NCBI GenBank assembly: GCA_963811885.1
Contig: CAWETB010000015.1
Coordinates: forward strand, 806,001 to 870,000
DNA length: 64,000 bases
Direction of reading: 5' to 3'
From: Gaiellasilicea sp963811885
Lineage (GTDB): Bacteria; Actinomycetota; Thermoleophilia; Gaiellales; Gaiellaceae
Program-made: the position numbers and the translations under genes
Shown: positions 8,619 to 17,305 of the stretch, piece after piece
Layout of the letters: each line of letters starts with the position of its first letter
Position numbering within the stretch: the stretch's first letter is position 1
Notes under the pieces: model-generated
The model's database searches: none
What the model saw: only the letters and a program-made list of their open reading frames with translations
What the model was told of the DNA's origin: nothing

Positions 8619-10119
8619 CTATCCCGGGGAATCGGGTGGAGGGTCAGGATCCTCGCCTGCTGCACGCACCTCGGCGGCGACCGAGCGCGATGCATCGGCA
8701 AGAGCTATGGCGAACGCGAACGCGGCGACCACGAGCAGCAGCTGCCCGAGTCGGCCATCGGAGGCGTTCACAGGAGCGAAGCCGGCGGCGCTGAGCACGG
8801 CGGCCTGCTCACGCTTCGGACCGGCGGAATGTGTGCGGCGCCGGACGGAGCTGCGCCGGCTTCGGGGCGGGGCGCGCCTTGCGCGCGGCGGTCTCCGAGG
8901 CCTTCGCGAGCCGGACCGTGACCGCAACGGATGCCCGGAAGCGCTCACGGGGGGTGATATCAGGCCCATTCGTCGGCGGCGCCTGCGGCAGGAGCAGGCT
9001 CTGCGGCTCCTCGGCGGCGCCTGCGACGCCGCCCCTGGGCTCGTGCGGGGAGCAGCATTCGTCGTCGGCGCCCGGCGCTTCGGCCGGATCAGCGCCGATT
9101 TCGTCCACGAACGCGGCCAGCGTGGCGAGTGGCGCCAGGGTCTCGGAGCCGCCGGAGGGGCTCTGAGCCTGGCCGACGGGTGAAACGGGCACCTCGATGC
9201 GAATCGTCGGCAATGTGGGCGCCGCGACGAGGACTGCGACGTTCGACTGCGAGACGGGACCGTCGTTACCCGGACTGTTGATGCGTATCGAGATGTTGAT
9301 ATTGATCGGCCGATACTGCGTAACACCAGGTTGATACTGCGACGTGTTTTGTCCGGAAGTATTCGTAGGTATTGGATCTGGATCTCCGCAATCCCAATCC
9401 CAGTTCCAGGTCCAATTCTGCGTCCCGACCTCCGGCGGAAGTGGAATGTCAGGGATTGCATCGCCGCAATTCCAGTTCCAGTTCCAGGTCCAGCCCTCAA
9501 CGGGCTGTGCCGGCTCTGCCGCCGGCGGCTGAGGGGCGGAATCGGCTGCCGGGGCGGCCGAAGCCGGTATCGGCTGCTGATACTGCGGCGGATCCGGCTG
9601 ATACTGAGGGGCGGTCTCTGCGGGCGGCGCAGCCGCCGCTGCGGCCCCGCCCGTCGAAGCGGCGACGTTCACCTGCTCGACCGAGCCGTTGTCACCCGGG
9701 CTGTCGATCCGCACGGAGATGTTCACGTTGGTCGGCGCCGTTTGCACCACATCGGGCGCCGGCGGCGCATCCGGCTCTGGATTGACGGCCGGTGGCGCTT
9801 CGACAGGGGTTTCAGCAGCCGGCTCGGGGGGCGGTGCGGCGACCGCCCCTGCCGTGACCGGCTCCGCGGCAGTCTTTTGGGCGGGAACTGCCGGAAGAGC
9901 GATGGACGGGTCGACCGCGGTCAGAGGAGCGAGCTCTTCGAGCCCCGCTTCCTCGAGCACCGCGGTCGCCGCCTCCGTCAGATCGGGAACAGCCGGAATG
10001 GAGATGTCCGGGACGCCGTCGTCGGCCAGAGCAGGGGAACTCCAGGCCGCAGCGAGCGCGAGCACCGCCAGGCACACCGCTGCCCGGCGAGCAAATGCTC
10101 CCGATCGTGAACTACTCAC
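8619..10119 (-). CDS. Secreted, membrane-anchored protein with repeat cores and WxW motifs (frameshifted near C terminus)
   Basis: The GTG at 10119 starts MSSSRSGAFARRAAVCLAVLALAAAW, a signal peptide ending SPALA. After an Ala/Pro-rich region come two copies of the core found in the neighbouring repeat protein (TNVNISVRIDSPGDNGSVEQ and ININISIRINSPGNDGPVSQ). Between them sit two aromatic blocks, WTWNWNWNCGD and WTWNWDWDCGD, and Tyr/Gln-rich QYQPDPPQYQ. A one-base insertion near 8815 hides the true end. In the restored frame it reads KREQAAVLSAAGFAPVNASD, a transmembrane helix (LLLVVAAFAFAIALA) and a short tail, giving about 499 residues. The shared core and anchor suggest it nucleates or tethers the repeat protein at the surface, which is inference. 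Expression is divergent from the sigma-factor gene. Confidence 0.75.
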
Positions 10120-10242
10120 ATTGAGAGAAATACCCCATTGGTATAGGACTGATCCATTTTCTCTGTTGTTTTCTTACAGATGTTCACCTAGACCCGAAAC
10201 TTCTTGTTGAATTGCCATGATCGGAAGGCTACTGTCGTCGGA
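10120..10242. promoter_or_regulatory. AT-rich divergent region between surface genes and sigma factor
   Basis: This 123-base gap is much richer in A/T than its surroundings and must hold the promoters for both divergent genes. On the minus strand a GGGTAT hexamer, resembling the -10 box of SigB/SigF promoters, lies nine bases before the GTG of the WxW protein. I do not find a convincing GTTT-type -35 box at the right spacing, so self-recognition by the adjacent sigma factor is only a possibility. Confidence 0.35.
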
Positions 10243-10830
10243 ATGGCGGCCACCTCTCACGAACTTCTGCGGTCATGGTGCGAGGACCGCGATCCCGACG
10301 CTCGGCGACAGCTGATCGAGCTTCAGCTCCCGCTCGTCAGAGCGCTCGCACGCCGATTCGCGTCGCGCGGCGAGCAGTTCGAGGATCTGGTGCAGGTCGG
10401 GGCAGTCGGCCTGATCAAGGCAATCGACCGCTACGACCCCCGGCGCGGCGCCTCGCTGACCGCATACGCCGTGCCGACGATCGTCGGCGAGATCCGCCGC
10501 CACCTGCGGGACAGCACCCAGCCGCTCCGCGTTCCACGCCGAAACGGCGACGAGCGCGTGGTCGTCCAGGCCGTCGCGCTCGACGCGGACGCGCCGTCGT
10601 CACGCGACGCCCGCGCCGAGCGGGGGCTCGAGCTCGGCGAGGAGCGCGCGCTGATCGAGGCCGGAATGCGGGCACTCCCGCGCCGCCAGCGTCGCATCGT
10701 CCAGCTGCACTACTTCGCCAATCTGAGCCAGCGTGGTATCGCCAGCGAGCTCGGGCTCTCCCAGGTGCACGTCTCCAGACTGCTCCACGACTCGCTTGGC
10801 AAGCTCCGTCAGGAGATCGGCCAGACCTGA
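10243..10830 (+). CDS. Short SigB/SigF-like sigma-70 factor lacking region 3
   Basis: The 195-residue protein carries a clear sigma-2 domain at residues 26-95 (FEDLVQVGAVGLIKAIDRYD, AYAVPTIVGEIRRHLRD), the signature of SigB/SigF/SigG-type factors. It also has a sigma-4 helix-turn-helix at about 140-192 (LPRRQRRIVQLHYF, SQRGIASELGLSQVHVSRLL). Usual members have about 250-260 residues with a sigma-3 domain between these. Here only about 40 Arg/Asp/Ala-rich residues separate them, so sigma-3 is missing. ATG 10243 fits the domain start. A TTG at 10204 is also in frame but would add a non-conserved tail. No anti-sigma gene is adjacent. Its divergent position suggests it controls the surface-protein genes, an inference from layout. 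Confidence 0.85.
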   Translation: MAATSHELLRSWCEDRDPDARRQLIELQLPLVRALARRFASRGEQFEDLVQVGAVGLIKAIDRYDPRRGASLTAYAVPTIVGEIRRHLRDSTQPLRVPRRNGDERVVVQAVALDADAPSSRDARAERGLELGEERALIEAGMRALPRRQRRIVQLHYFANLSQRGIASELGLSQVHVSRLLHDSLGKLRQEIGQT

Positions 10831-10892
10831 GCAGGCGCGTGATATCACCTGCGAGTGTTGTGCGGATCGTTCCAAGAACCTAGAATCAGGGC

Positions 10893-11226
10893 ATGACCGC
10901 GGCGCCGTCGGCGACAGAGCAGGCCAAGCGTGGGAAGAAGGCGGCCCCGAGTGGGCGGCTGCTGCTGCGGATGCCCGCCGCGCTGCACGCCGAGCTGGCA
11001 CAGCACGGCGGAGCGCGAGGGCGTCAGCCTGAACCAGTTCATCACCCGCGCGCTCGCGGGCAGGATCGGCTGGGGGACCGACGCGGACGACCAATCCGCT
11101 CCCGACGTCACGCCTGCAGACGGCCGCGCGAGGCTGATCGCGATTGCGCTCGTCGTCAACGCGGTCGTGATCGGGCTGGCAGCGCTGGCCGCGATCGCCG
11201 TGCTCGTGCTCGCCTGGCGCGGCTAG
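10893..11226 (+). CDS. HicB-like/ribbon-helix-helix protein with C-terminal membrane helix (frameshifted)
   Basis: The frame from ATG 10893 reads GRLLLRMPAALHAELAQ and continues, after one extra base near 11002, as TAEREGVSLNQFITRALAGRIGW. Together these form the DNA-binding ribbon-helix-helix unit seen at the C terminus of HicB-type antitoxins. A transmembrane helix follows (RLIAIALVVNAVVIGLAALAA) and the protein ends AWRG at about 110 residues. No HicA toxin gene is beside it, so a toxin-antitoxin role is not supported. A membrane-tethered DNA-binding protein is the plainest reading. Its stop overlaps that of the convergent FAD oxidase gene in a shared CTAG. Confidence 0.65.
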
Positions 11227-12275
11227 AGCACCAGCGTCTCGGGGAAGATCGCGCCGCCGGCGAAGCGGTCGAGCCGGTACGGGCCGAGCTCGAAGGGCGG
11301 TGAGTCGCCGAGGAGCTCGGCGGCGACGGCATCCCCCACCGCCGGGGACTGCATGAAGCCGTGGCCCGAGAAGCCGCAGGCGGCGTAGAGACCGTCGGCG
11401 ACCACGCCGATGATCGGGTGCGCGTCGGGCGTCATGTCGTAGAAGCCGGCCCATGCGCGGCGAAGCGGCGCACCGGCTGCGCGCGGGTAGCGGTACGCCA
11501 GGCGCTCCCGCCAGTCCGCGACCAGCCCGTCGTCGACCTCCTCGGGGCCGTCCCAGCGCAGCTGCGGCTCTCCCATCGCGAGCCGGAGCCCGTCCGCGCC
11601 GACGCGGCGGAAGTGGAAGCCGTTCTCCTCGATCGTCATCGGCAGCCCGGCGGGCACGGCCTCGACAGGGCCGACGTCCGCCAGCTGGCGCACCAGCGGG
11701 CGAATGGGCAGCTCGACGCCACGCGCAGTGGCGACCGCCGGTGAGCGCGCCCCGCACGCGACCACGAGCGTCTCCGCAGCCACGCTGAGCGCGTCTGTGC
11801 GCTCCCGGACGTCGACACCCAGCGCCGCCGCCCGCCGGACGAGCTCGCGCGTCACGCCTGCAGGGTCGGCGATGCCGTCCTCACGGCAGATCGTCGCTCC
11901 GAGCACGTCGTCCGTGCGCAGGCCGTCGACCTCGCCGGCGTCGACACGCTCGACGGGAACACCGAGCTCGGCCTGCACCGCGCGCCGCTCCTCGAGCTCC
12001 GCGAGCCCTGTCTCCGTGGTCGCGAGGAAGAGGTACCCGACCTGCTCGAACAGCGGGGCGCCGAGCTCGCGGAAGAGCCGGACGCTCGCCTGCGCGAGCC
12101 GCACCTCCGCTGCGGTCGTGAACTGCTGCCGGACGCCGCCCATCGCCTTCCCCGTCGCGCCGCCCGCGATCTCCCCCACGTCGGCGAGCACCACGTCGTC
12201 TGCACCGCGAAGAGCGAGGTGGTAGGCGATCGAGGCGCCGATCGCGCCCGCGCCGGCTACGACGACTCGTGCCAC
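11223..12275 (-). CDS. FAD-dependent amine/amino-acid oxidoreductase (DAO family)
   Basis: A 350-residue flavoprotein with the dinucleotide-binding motif VVVAGAGAIGASIAYHLALRG at its N terminus and the family's C-terminal GFYDMTPDAHPIIG and CGFSGHGFMQSPAVGDAVA. These match the sarcosine oxidase beta/glycine oxidase/D-amino-acid dehydrogenase group. It would oxidise a C-N bond and pass electrons to oxygen or a quinone. The exact amine is not readable. It overlaps the DapA-family gene by 19 bases, with the lyase upstream, so both probably serve one catabolic route. A cytosolic protein is expected, with no signal peptide. Confidence 0.85.
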   Translation of the reverse strand: MARVVVAGAGAIGASIAYHLALRGADDVVLADVGEIAGGATGKAMGGVRQQFTTAAEVRLAQASVRLFRELGAPLFEQVGYLFLATTETGLAELEERRAVQAELGVPVERVDAGEVDGLRTDDVLGATICREDGIADPAGVTRELVRRAAALGVDVRERTDALSVAAETLVVACGARSPAVATARGVELPIRPLVRQLADVGPVEAVPAGLPMTIEENGFHFRRVGADGLRLAMGEPQLRWDGPEEVDDGLVADWRERLAYRYPRAAGAPLRRAWAGFYDMTPDAHPIIGVVADGLYAACGFSGHGFMQSPAVGDAVAAELLGDSPPFELGPYRLDRFAGGAIFPETLVL

Positions 12276-13099
12276 CCGCGCAGTTCCTCGCGCTCGCCCT
12301 CGCTCAGCTGCCTGAGCGGTCGCCTGACGTCCTCACGGACGGGAACCCCGCGCAGGCCGAGGATGAACTTCAGCGCCGCGTGCCGCGGGAAGCGCTCGAC
12401 CGCCGCACGCAGCTCGCCGAGCTCGATCGCGCCGGCCTCGCTCGGCTCCCGCACGACGGCCGCGACTCTGTCCGGGTACGCCGCAGCGAGCCCGGAGACG
12501 GCACCGACCGCACCGGCGCGGATCCCGTCGTAGATGAGCGCCTCCGGCCCGACGAAGACGTCGAGCCCCTCGACGAGGTAGGGCGAGAACTTGTCGAACG
12601 GTGCGTCCGAGACCTTGAGCCCCGCCAGGTTCGACGCGCGCTCGCGCAGCTCGAGCAGCACCGGCACCGGAACCGCGTAACCGCTCGCGCGCTCGAACTC
12701 GTAGACGTAGAAGGGCGTCGGCGCACAGGCCGCCGCGGCCGCCTCGAAGTGATCCAGGAGCGAACGCTCGTCGAACTGGAAGTACGGCGGCCCGATCACC
12801 GCGACGGCATCGACGCCCGCCTCGGCGGCATGAGCGGCGAGCGCGAGGGTGTCCGCCGTCGTCTGGGCGCCGCAGTGCGCCGCGACCTGCAGGCGGCCCC
12901 CCGCGGCCTCCAGGAAGAGCTCGAGCGTCCGCTTCCGCTCCTCGACGCCGAACAGGAGCCCCTCGCCCGTCGTCCCCAGCGCGAGCAGGCCGTCGAGCCC
13001 GCTCCCGGCGAGGAAGTCGACGTAGGGGCCGAAGGCGGGCTCGTCGATCCGGTCGCCGTCGAGCGGCGTCACGGCCGCGGCCAGGGCACCACGCAACAT
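12257..13099 (-). CDS. DapA/N-acetylneuraminate lyase-family aldolase
   Basis: This 280-residue TIM-barrel lyase/synthase has the pyruvate-carboxylate motif GTTGEG at residues 42-47, the catalytic Tyr at 133 (FYVYEF) and the Schiff-base Lys at 162 (AGLKVSD). The family includes dihydrodipicolinate synthase, neuraminate lyase and several sugar-acid or hydroxyproline enzymes. Pairing with an overlapping FAD oxidase argues for a catabolic aldolase or dehydratase and against lysine synthesis, but the substrate remains open. Length is normal for the family. The start ATG at 13099 is close to the stop of the RTX gene upstream. Confidence 0.85.
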   Translation of the reverse strand: MLRGALAAAVTPLDGDRIDEPAFGPYVDFLAGSGLDGLLALGTTGEGLLFGVEERKRTLELFLEAAGGRLQVAAHCGAQTTADTLALAAHAAEAGVDAVAVIGPPYFQFDERSLLDHFEAAAAACAPTPFYVYEFERASGYAVPVPVLLELRERASNLAGLKVSDAPFDKFSPYLVEGLDVFVGPEALIYDGIRAGAVGAVSGLAAAYPDRVAAVVREPSEAGAIELGELRAAVERFPRHAALKFILGLRGVPVREDVRRPLRQLSEGEREELRGWHESS

Positions 13100-13108
13100 G
13101 GTGCGACT

Positions 13109-13552
13109 CTACGTGCGCTCGACGTTGGTGAGACGGTCGAGCGTGCGGTCGATGCGGGAGTCGTCGACCCCCGGCCCGCCGTCGAGCGTGTCGGTCTGCC
13201 CGTCTCGCGCATGCAGGTAGTCGGCACCGGGGCCGCCGAGAAGCCGGTCGTGCCCCAGCGTCCCCGTCAGATAGTCGTTACCCGCGCCGCCGTCGAGGAC
13301 GTCCGCACCCGCGCCGCCGTCGAGGATGTCGACGCCGTCACCGCCGAGCAGCCGGTCGTCGCCGCCGTTGCCGAGCAGGATGTCCTTGCCCCCGAGCCCG
13401 CAGATGACGTCGCGGCCCGGCGTTCCGGTCAGCATGTCCGCCCCCGCCGTCCCCGTGATCGTGCATCCCGGCGGAACCGCGCGCGACGACGCGACGGCCC
13501 CTGCAGCGGCGAGGAGCGCGACGAAGGCGGCGGCGGCAGCCTTGACGGGCAT
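13109..13552 (-). CDS. Small secreted RTX-type calcium-binding repeat protein
   Basis: From ATG 13552 the 147-residue product has a signal peptide (MPVKAAAAAFVALLAAAGAVA) and then about nine nonapeptide-like repeats of the GGxGxDxLx type (GGKDILLGNGGDDRLLGGDG). Such repeats form calcium-binding beta rolls outside the cell. Two Cys (GCTITG, VICGLG) may form a disulfide. No enzyme domain or type I secretion gene is nearby, and the N-terminal signal points to Sec export instead. The frame is open much further upstream (to 14203), but that part overlaps the enoyl-CoA hydratase gene and is not coding. Confidence 0.85.
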   Translation of the reverse strand: MPVKAAAAAFVALLAAAGAVASSRAVPPGCTITGTAGADMLTGTPGRDVICGLGGKDILLGNGGDDRLLGGDGVDILDGGAGADVLDGGAGNDYLTGTLGHDRLLGGPGADYLHARDGQTDTLDGGPGVDDSRIDRTLDRLTNVERT

Positions 13553-13594
13553 GGCTCTCAGCGTGATCGATCGGCCGCGTAGGATCGTCCCCTG

Positions 13595-14336
13595 ATGGGG
13601 GCACTTCGTATCGATCGCGACGACGACCTGCTCAGGATCACGCTGGCGCGGCCCGAGACGCGAAACGCCTTCGACGCCGAGCTGATCGCAGAGCTGTCCG
13701 AGGCGTTCGTCGACGTCGGCAAGGCGCGCGCGGTGCTGCTCGCAGGCGACGGGCCGAGCTTCTGCGCCGGCGCCGACGTCGAGTGGATGCGCGCCTCCGT
13801 CGAGCTGGACTTCGACGCGAACGTCGCCGACGCGAACGCACTCCGCGGCATGCTCGAGGCGATCGACCGCTGCCCCGCTCCGGTCCTCGCCCGCGTGCAG
13901 GGACACGCGCTCGGGGGCGGCGCCGGCCTCGTCGCCTGCGCCGACATCGCCGTCGCGGAGCCGCGAGCCGTCTTCGCCTTCTCCGAGGTGAAGCTCGGGA
14001 TCATCCCCGCGGTGATCTCGCCGTTCGCGCTCGCGAAGATCGGCCCGAGCTGGGCGCGGCGCTACTTCGTCACCGGTGAGCGCTTCGACGCCGCCACGGC
14101 GCACCGGATCGGGCTCGTCCACGAGGTGGACGCCGACCTCGACGCTGCGGTCGAGCGGATCGTCGCCGAGCTCGAGAGCGCAGGCCCGAGGGCTGCGCGC
14201 CACGCCAAGCGGCTCGTCCTCGAGCGGCCGGACGGGCCGGAGACGGCGCGGAGAATTGCCGAGAGACGCTCGAGTGACGAGGGCCAGGAGGGACTGCGCG
14301 CGTTTCTCGAGCGGCGCAGCCCCGAACTGGGGCTAG
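13595..14336 (+). CDS. Enoyl-CoA hydratase/isomerase family protein (frameshift at C terminus)
   Basis: The 246-residue crotonase has AGADVEWM at 58-65, the oxyanion-forming GHALGGGAG at 103-111 and a catalytic Glu at 131 (FSEVKLGIIPA). Near 14322 an extra base makes the frame run on into the neighbouring gene. Removing it gives the natural end RRSPNWG and a TAG at 14334-14336, sharing CTAG with the convergent SpoIID-like gene. With both methylcrotonyl-CoA-carboxylase-type subunits in the window, it could be the methylglutaconyl-CoA hydratase of leucine degradation. A general beta-oxidation hydratase is equally possible from sequence alone. Confidence 0.85.
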
Positions 14337-15641
14337 CGCGGCTCGACGGTGACAGCTCCGCCGGCGACCCTGGGCGTCGCGAGCCGGTAGCTCGTCGTCC
14401 GGCGCGGTGTCACCGTGACCGTGAAGCGTCCGTTCGGACGTGTCTTGACCCGGCGGACGGTCGTCCACGTGCCGCCGTTGACCTGCTGCTCGAGCCGCAC
14501 CTTCGACAGCCCCCGGACGAAGCCCTTGAGCTTGACCGGCCGGCTCGCCAGCGCCCGCTCGAGCGGCGTGTCGAGGTTGAGCACGCGGACGGCGAACCAC
14601 GTCGAGCGGAGGCCGAGCGCACGCCGGAAGTCCTCGGAGAGCATCGTCCGGGCGGAGCGGACGCCCTTCAACCGGACGGAGACTGCCCTGCCCGACGGCC
14701 CGCGGGTGACGACGAGGTCACGGAGGCGCGGCAGCGCCGAGCCTCTGCGCCAGCTGCGCCCGGGTCAGCAGGAACGGCCCCCAGCGGTGGAGCTTCGAGA
14801 GCGTGTCGTACGGGTCCGCGACCGACACCAGATACGGCACCGGTGTCGCCTTCGGCCATGCCTCTGCGACCGAGACCGTCCGTCCGCCCGAGGTCGAGTG
14901 GTAGAAGGTCGTCGCGACGCGGCCGTTCCAGAAGAGCACCTTCCCCGCGGTGGCGCCGATCGCACGGTTCGTCGTCGCCGACTCCGCCTCGATGCCGCCG
15001 TAGACCTGGCTGCGCGTATCGGCGTAGAGATCGAAGAGCGTGCCCGGCTTCAGCGTCGCGAGGGCGTACGAGCGCGCGACGACGGCCTGGGCGCGGAGAG
15101 CCTGCGGATGCCAGTCGTCCGGCATCTCCCAGGGCACGACGCCGCGCAGATAGCGGTCGAGCGGCAGCTTGTTCACGACGGTCAGCGTGGCGCCGCGGCG
15201 GTGGACGAGCAGGGCGCCGCGGTAGGACGTCCCGTCGAGCCGGAGCGGCGAGGCGCCGGCGACGAACCGCAGCGGCGAGCGCAGCTGCGCCAGCCTGCCC
15301 GCGACGACCCGCTGCCGGCCGGGCTTCAGCTTCCGCACCTTGCCGCGTGCGTCGACGACCTTGAAGGGCTTCGAGGAGCTGACGACGACCGCAGCCTTCC
15401 CCTCGGCGAGCAGCACCCGCACGGGCCGCGCCGGGACGAGCTGCAGCTTCGTGCCGCGGTAGTAGTGCTTCAGGATCCGCTGGTAGTGCCAACCCGCCCG
15501 CGCATAGCCGCGCGCGCCGTACTGGCTCATCCCGACGCCGTGCCCCCAGCCGCGGCCGTCGATCAGGAAGACCGTGCCGGCTCCCGCGTGCGCGGGAAGC
15601 CAGAGCAGGACGAGAGCGAGGAGAACGAGCAACCGCCGCAT
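14333..15641 (-). CDS. Secreted SpoIID/LytB-domain protein (frameshifted)
   Basis: ATG 15641 starts a signal peptide (MRRLLVLLALVLLWLPAHAG). The mature part begins with the SpoIID hallmark GRGWGHGVGMSQYGARG and contains LPLDRYLRGVVPWEMP and HPQALRAQAVVARSYAL. In spore formers this domain trims peptidoglycan glycan strands. Here it is probably a cell-wall enzyme or wall-associated protein, with no sporulation genes seen. A one-base insertion near 14739 breaks the frame after AQLAQRLG. The rest continues as LPRLRDLVVTRGPSGRAVSV and ends with an immunoglobulin-like tail up to VEPR. The restored length is about 435 residues, and the stop overlaps that of the enoyl-CoA hydratase gene. Confidence 0.85.
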
Positions 15642-15682
15642 CGAGCGGGCCAGGTTATCGCCGGACAATACGATCCGCAACG

Positions 15683-17305
15683 ATGACCGTCCGGAAGCTC
15701 CTGGTGGCCAACCGCGGCGAGATCGCCGTACGCGTCTTCCGCACCTGCCGCGAGCTCGGGATCGCGACGGTTGCCGTTGCCGCCCCGGACGATGCCGGCG
15801 CTCTCCATGCCCGCACGGCGGACGAGACGGTCGCGATCGCCAGCTACCTCCACTCGGAGGAGCACATCCGAGCAGCGTTGGAGTCGGGTGCGGACGCGAT
15901 CCATCCCGGCTACGGCTTCCTGGCCGAGAACGCGGACTTCGCCGAGGCCGTCATGGCAGCGGGCTTGACGTGGATCGGCCCACCGCCCGAAGCCCTTCGG
16001 CTGGGCGGAGACAAGCTGGCGGCGAAGCGGATCGCCGCCGAGGCGGGCGTCCCGGTGGTGCCGACCGGCGAGCCTGCCGCGCTCGGCTATCCGCTGCTCG
16101 TCAAGGCGGCGGCGGGCGGCGGCGGCCGTGGCATGCGGGTCGTGCGCGAGCCGGAGGAGCTGGAAGAGGCGCTCGCGGCCGCGGCGCGCGAGGCAGAGGC
16201 GGCGTTCGGCGACGGCACCGTCTTCTGCGAGCGCTACGTCGAGCGGCCCCGCCACGTCGAGATCCAGATCCTCGCCGACGCCCACGGCACGGTGCTCTCG
16301 CTCGGCGAACGCGACTGCTCCGTGCAGCGGCGCCACCAGAAGGTGCTCGAGGAGTCGCCCTCCCCGGCGCTCGACCCGGAGCTGCGGGCGGAGATGAGCG
16401 CGGCCGCCGTCGCGTTCGCGACCGCGATCGGCTACGCCGGCGCGGGCACGGCCGAGTTCATGCTCGACGGCCGCGAGTTCTGGTTCCTCGAGCTGAACGG
16501 CCGGATCCAGGTCGAGCACCCCGTGACCGAGCTCGTGACCGGCGGCGACCTCGTCGCGCGAGCAGATCCGGGTCGCGCGCGGCGAGCGGCTGGAGTCCAA
16601 GTACACAATCTGTTGCAGGGCCACGCGGTCGAAGTGCGGCTGTACGCGGAGGACCCGCGGAGCTTCCTGCCGCAGGCCGGCACGGTCGAGCGGCTGCGGC
16701 TACCGACGGACGTCCGGGTCGACGCGGGCGTCGAGGAAGGCGACGAGGTCGGCACGTCCTACGACCCGATGATCGCGAAGCTGATCGCGCACGGCCCGAC
16801 GCGCGAGGAGGCGCTCGCGCGCCTGGCAGATGCGCTCGCCGAGACCGAGGTCGGCGGAGTGACCACGAACCTGCCGTTCCTCCGTTGGCTCGTCACCCAC
16901 CCGGTCGTCCGCGCCGGCGAGGCGACGACGGCGTTCCTGACCGAGCATCCGCCCCTGTCCGAACCGCCCCTTCGCCTGCCCGACTCCCCGTGGCGCGGCG
17001 GCTGGCGGCTCAACCTCCCGCCGTTGCCCCCAGCGCCCGCACCCGACGTCGACGGCGCCGCACACGAGCGCGCCGCCGGCCCCGGCAGCGGCAACATCAA
17101 GGCTCCGATGCCGGGAACGGTGATCGGCGTCAAGGTCGCTCCGGGCGACCGCGTCGAGGCGCGGCAGCAGCTGCTGGTGCTGGAAGCGATGAAGATGGAG
17201 ACGCCGCTGACCGCGCCCTATGACGCGACCGTGAAGGCCGTGCACGTCGAGGAGGGCGACCGCGTCGCCGGCGGCGCCCTCCTCGTCGAGCTGGAAGCGG
17301 ACTAG
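15683..17305 (+). CDS. mccA: Acyl-CoA carboxylase alpha subunit: biotin carboxylase plus biotin carrier
   Basis: Biotin carboxylase N domain (LLVANRGEIAVRVFRTCRE), ATP-grasp glycine loop (KAAAGGGGRGMRVV), catalytic region (ELNGRIQVEHPVTELVTG) and a C-terminal biotinyl domain with EAMKMET (biotinylated Lys at about 504) are all present. The normal family sequence EQIRVARGERL around residue 295 is scrambled, because one extra base near 16560 is compensated by one missing base near 16597. The coded RADPGRARRAAG stretch is therefore probably not real. The 540-residue size fits methylcrotonyl- or propionyl-CoA carboxylase alpha. The partner beta subunit lies 13 kb away at 900. Its stop shares CTAG with the convergent DUF2269 gene. 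Confidence 0.9.
   Translation: MTVRKLLVANRGEIAVRVFRTCRELGIATVAVAAPDDAGALHARTADETVAIASYLHSEEHIRAALESGADAIHPGYGFLAENADFAEAVMAAGLTWIGPPPEALRLGGDKLAAKRIAAEAGVPVVPTGEPAALGYPLLVKAAAGGGGRGMRVVREPEELEEALAAAAREAEAAFGDGTVFCERYVERPRHVEIQILADAHGTVLSLGERDCSVQRRHQKVLEESPSPALDPELRAEMSAAAVAFATAIGYAGAGTAEFMLDGREFWFLELNGRIQVEHPVTELVTGGDLVARADPGRARRAAGVQVHNLLQGHAVEVRLYAEDPRSFLPQAGTVERLRLPTDVRVDAGVEEGDEVGTSYDPMIAKLIAHGPTREEALARLADALAETEVGGVTTNLPFLRWLVTHPVVRAGEATTAFLTEHPPLSEPPLRLPDSPWRGGWRLNLPPLPPAPAPDVDGAAHERAAGPGSGNIKAPMPGTVIGVKVAPGDRVEARQQLLVLEAMKMETPLTAPYDATVKAVHVEEGDRVAGGALLVELEAD

Noticed and set aside
10893..11226. HicAB toxin-antitoxin system
   Set aside because: Only a HicB-like DNA-binding domain with a membrane helix is present. 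No small HicA-type RNase gene lies next to it.
14333..15641. Sporulation cluster from the SpoIID domain
   Set aside because: SpoIID/LytB domains also occur in non-spore-forming actinobacteria, and no other sporulation gene is in the window.
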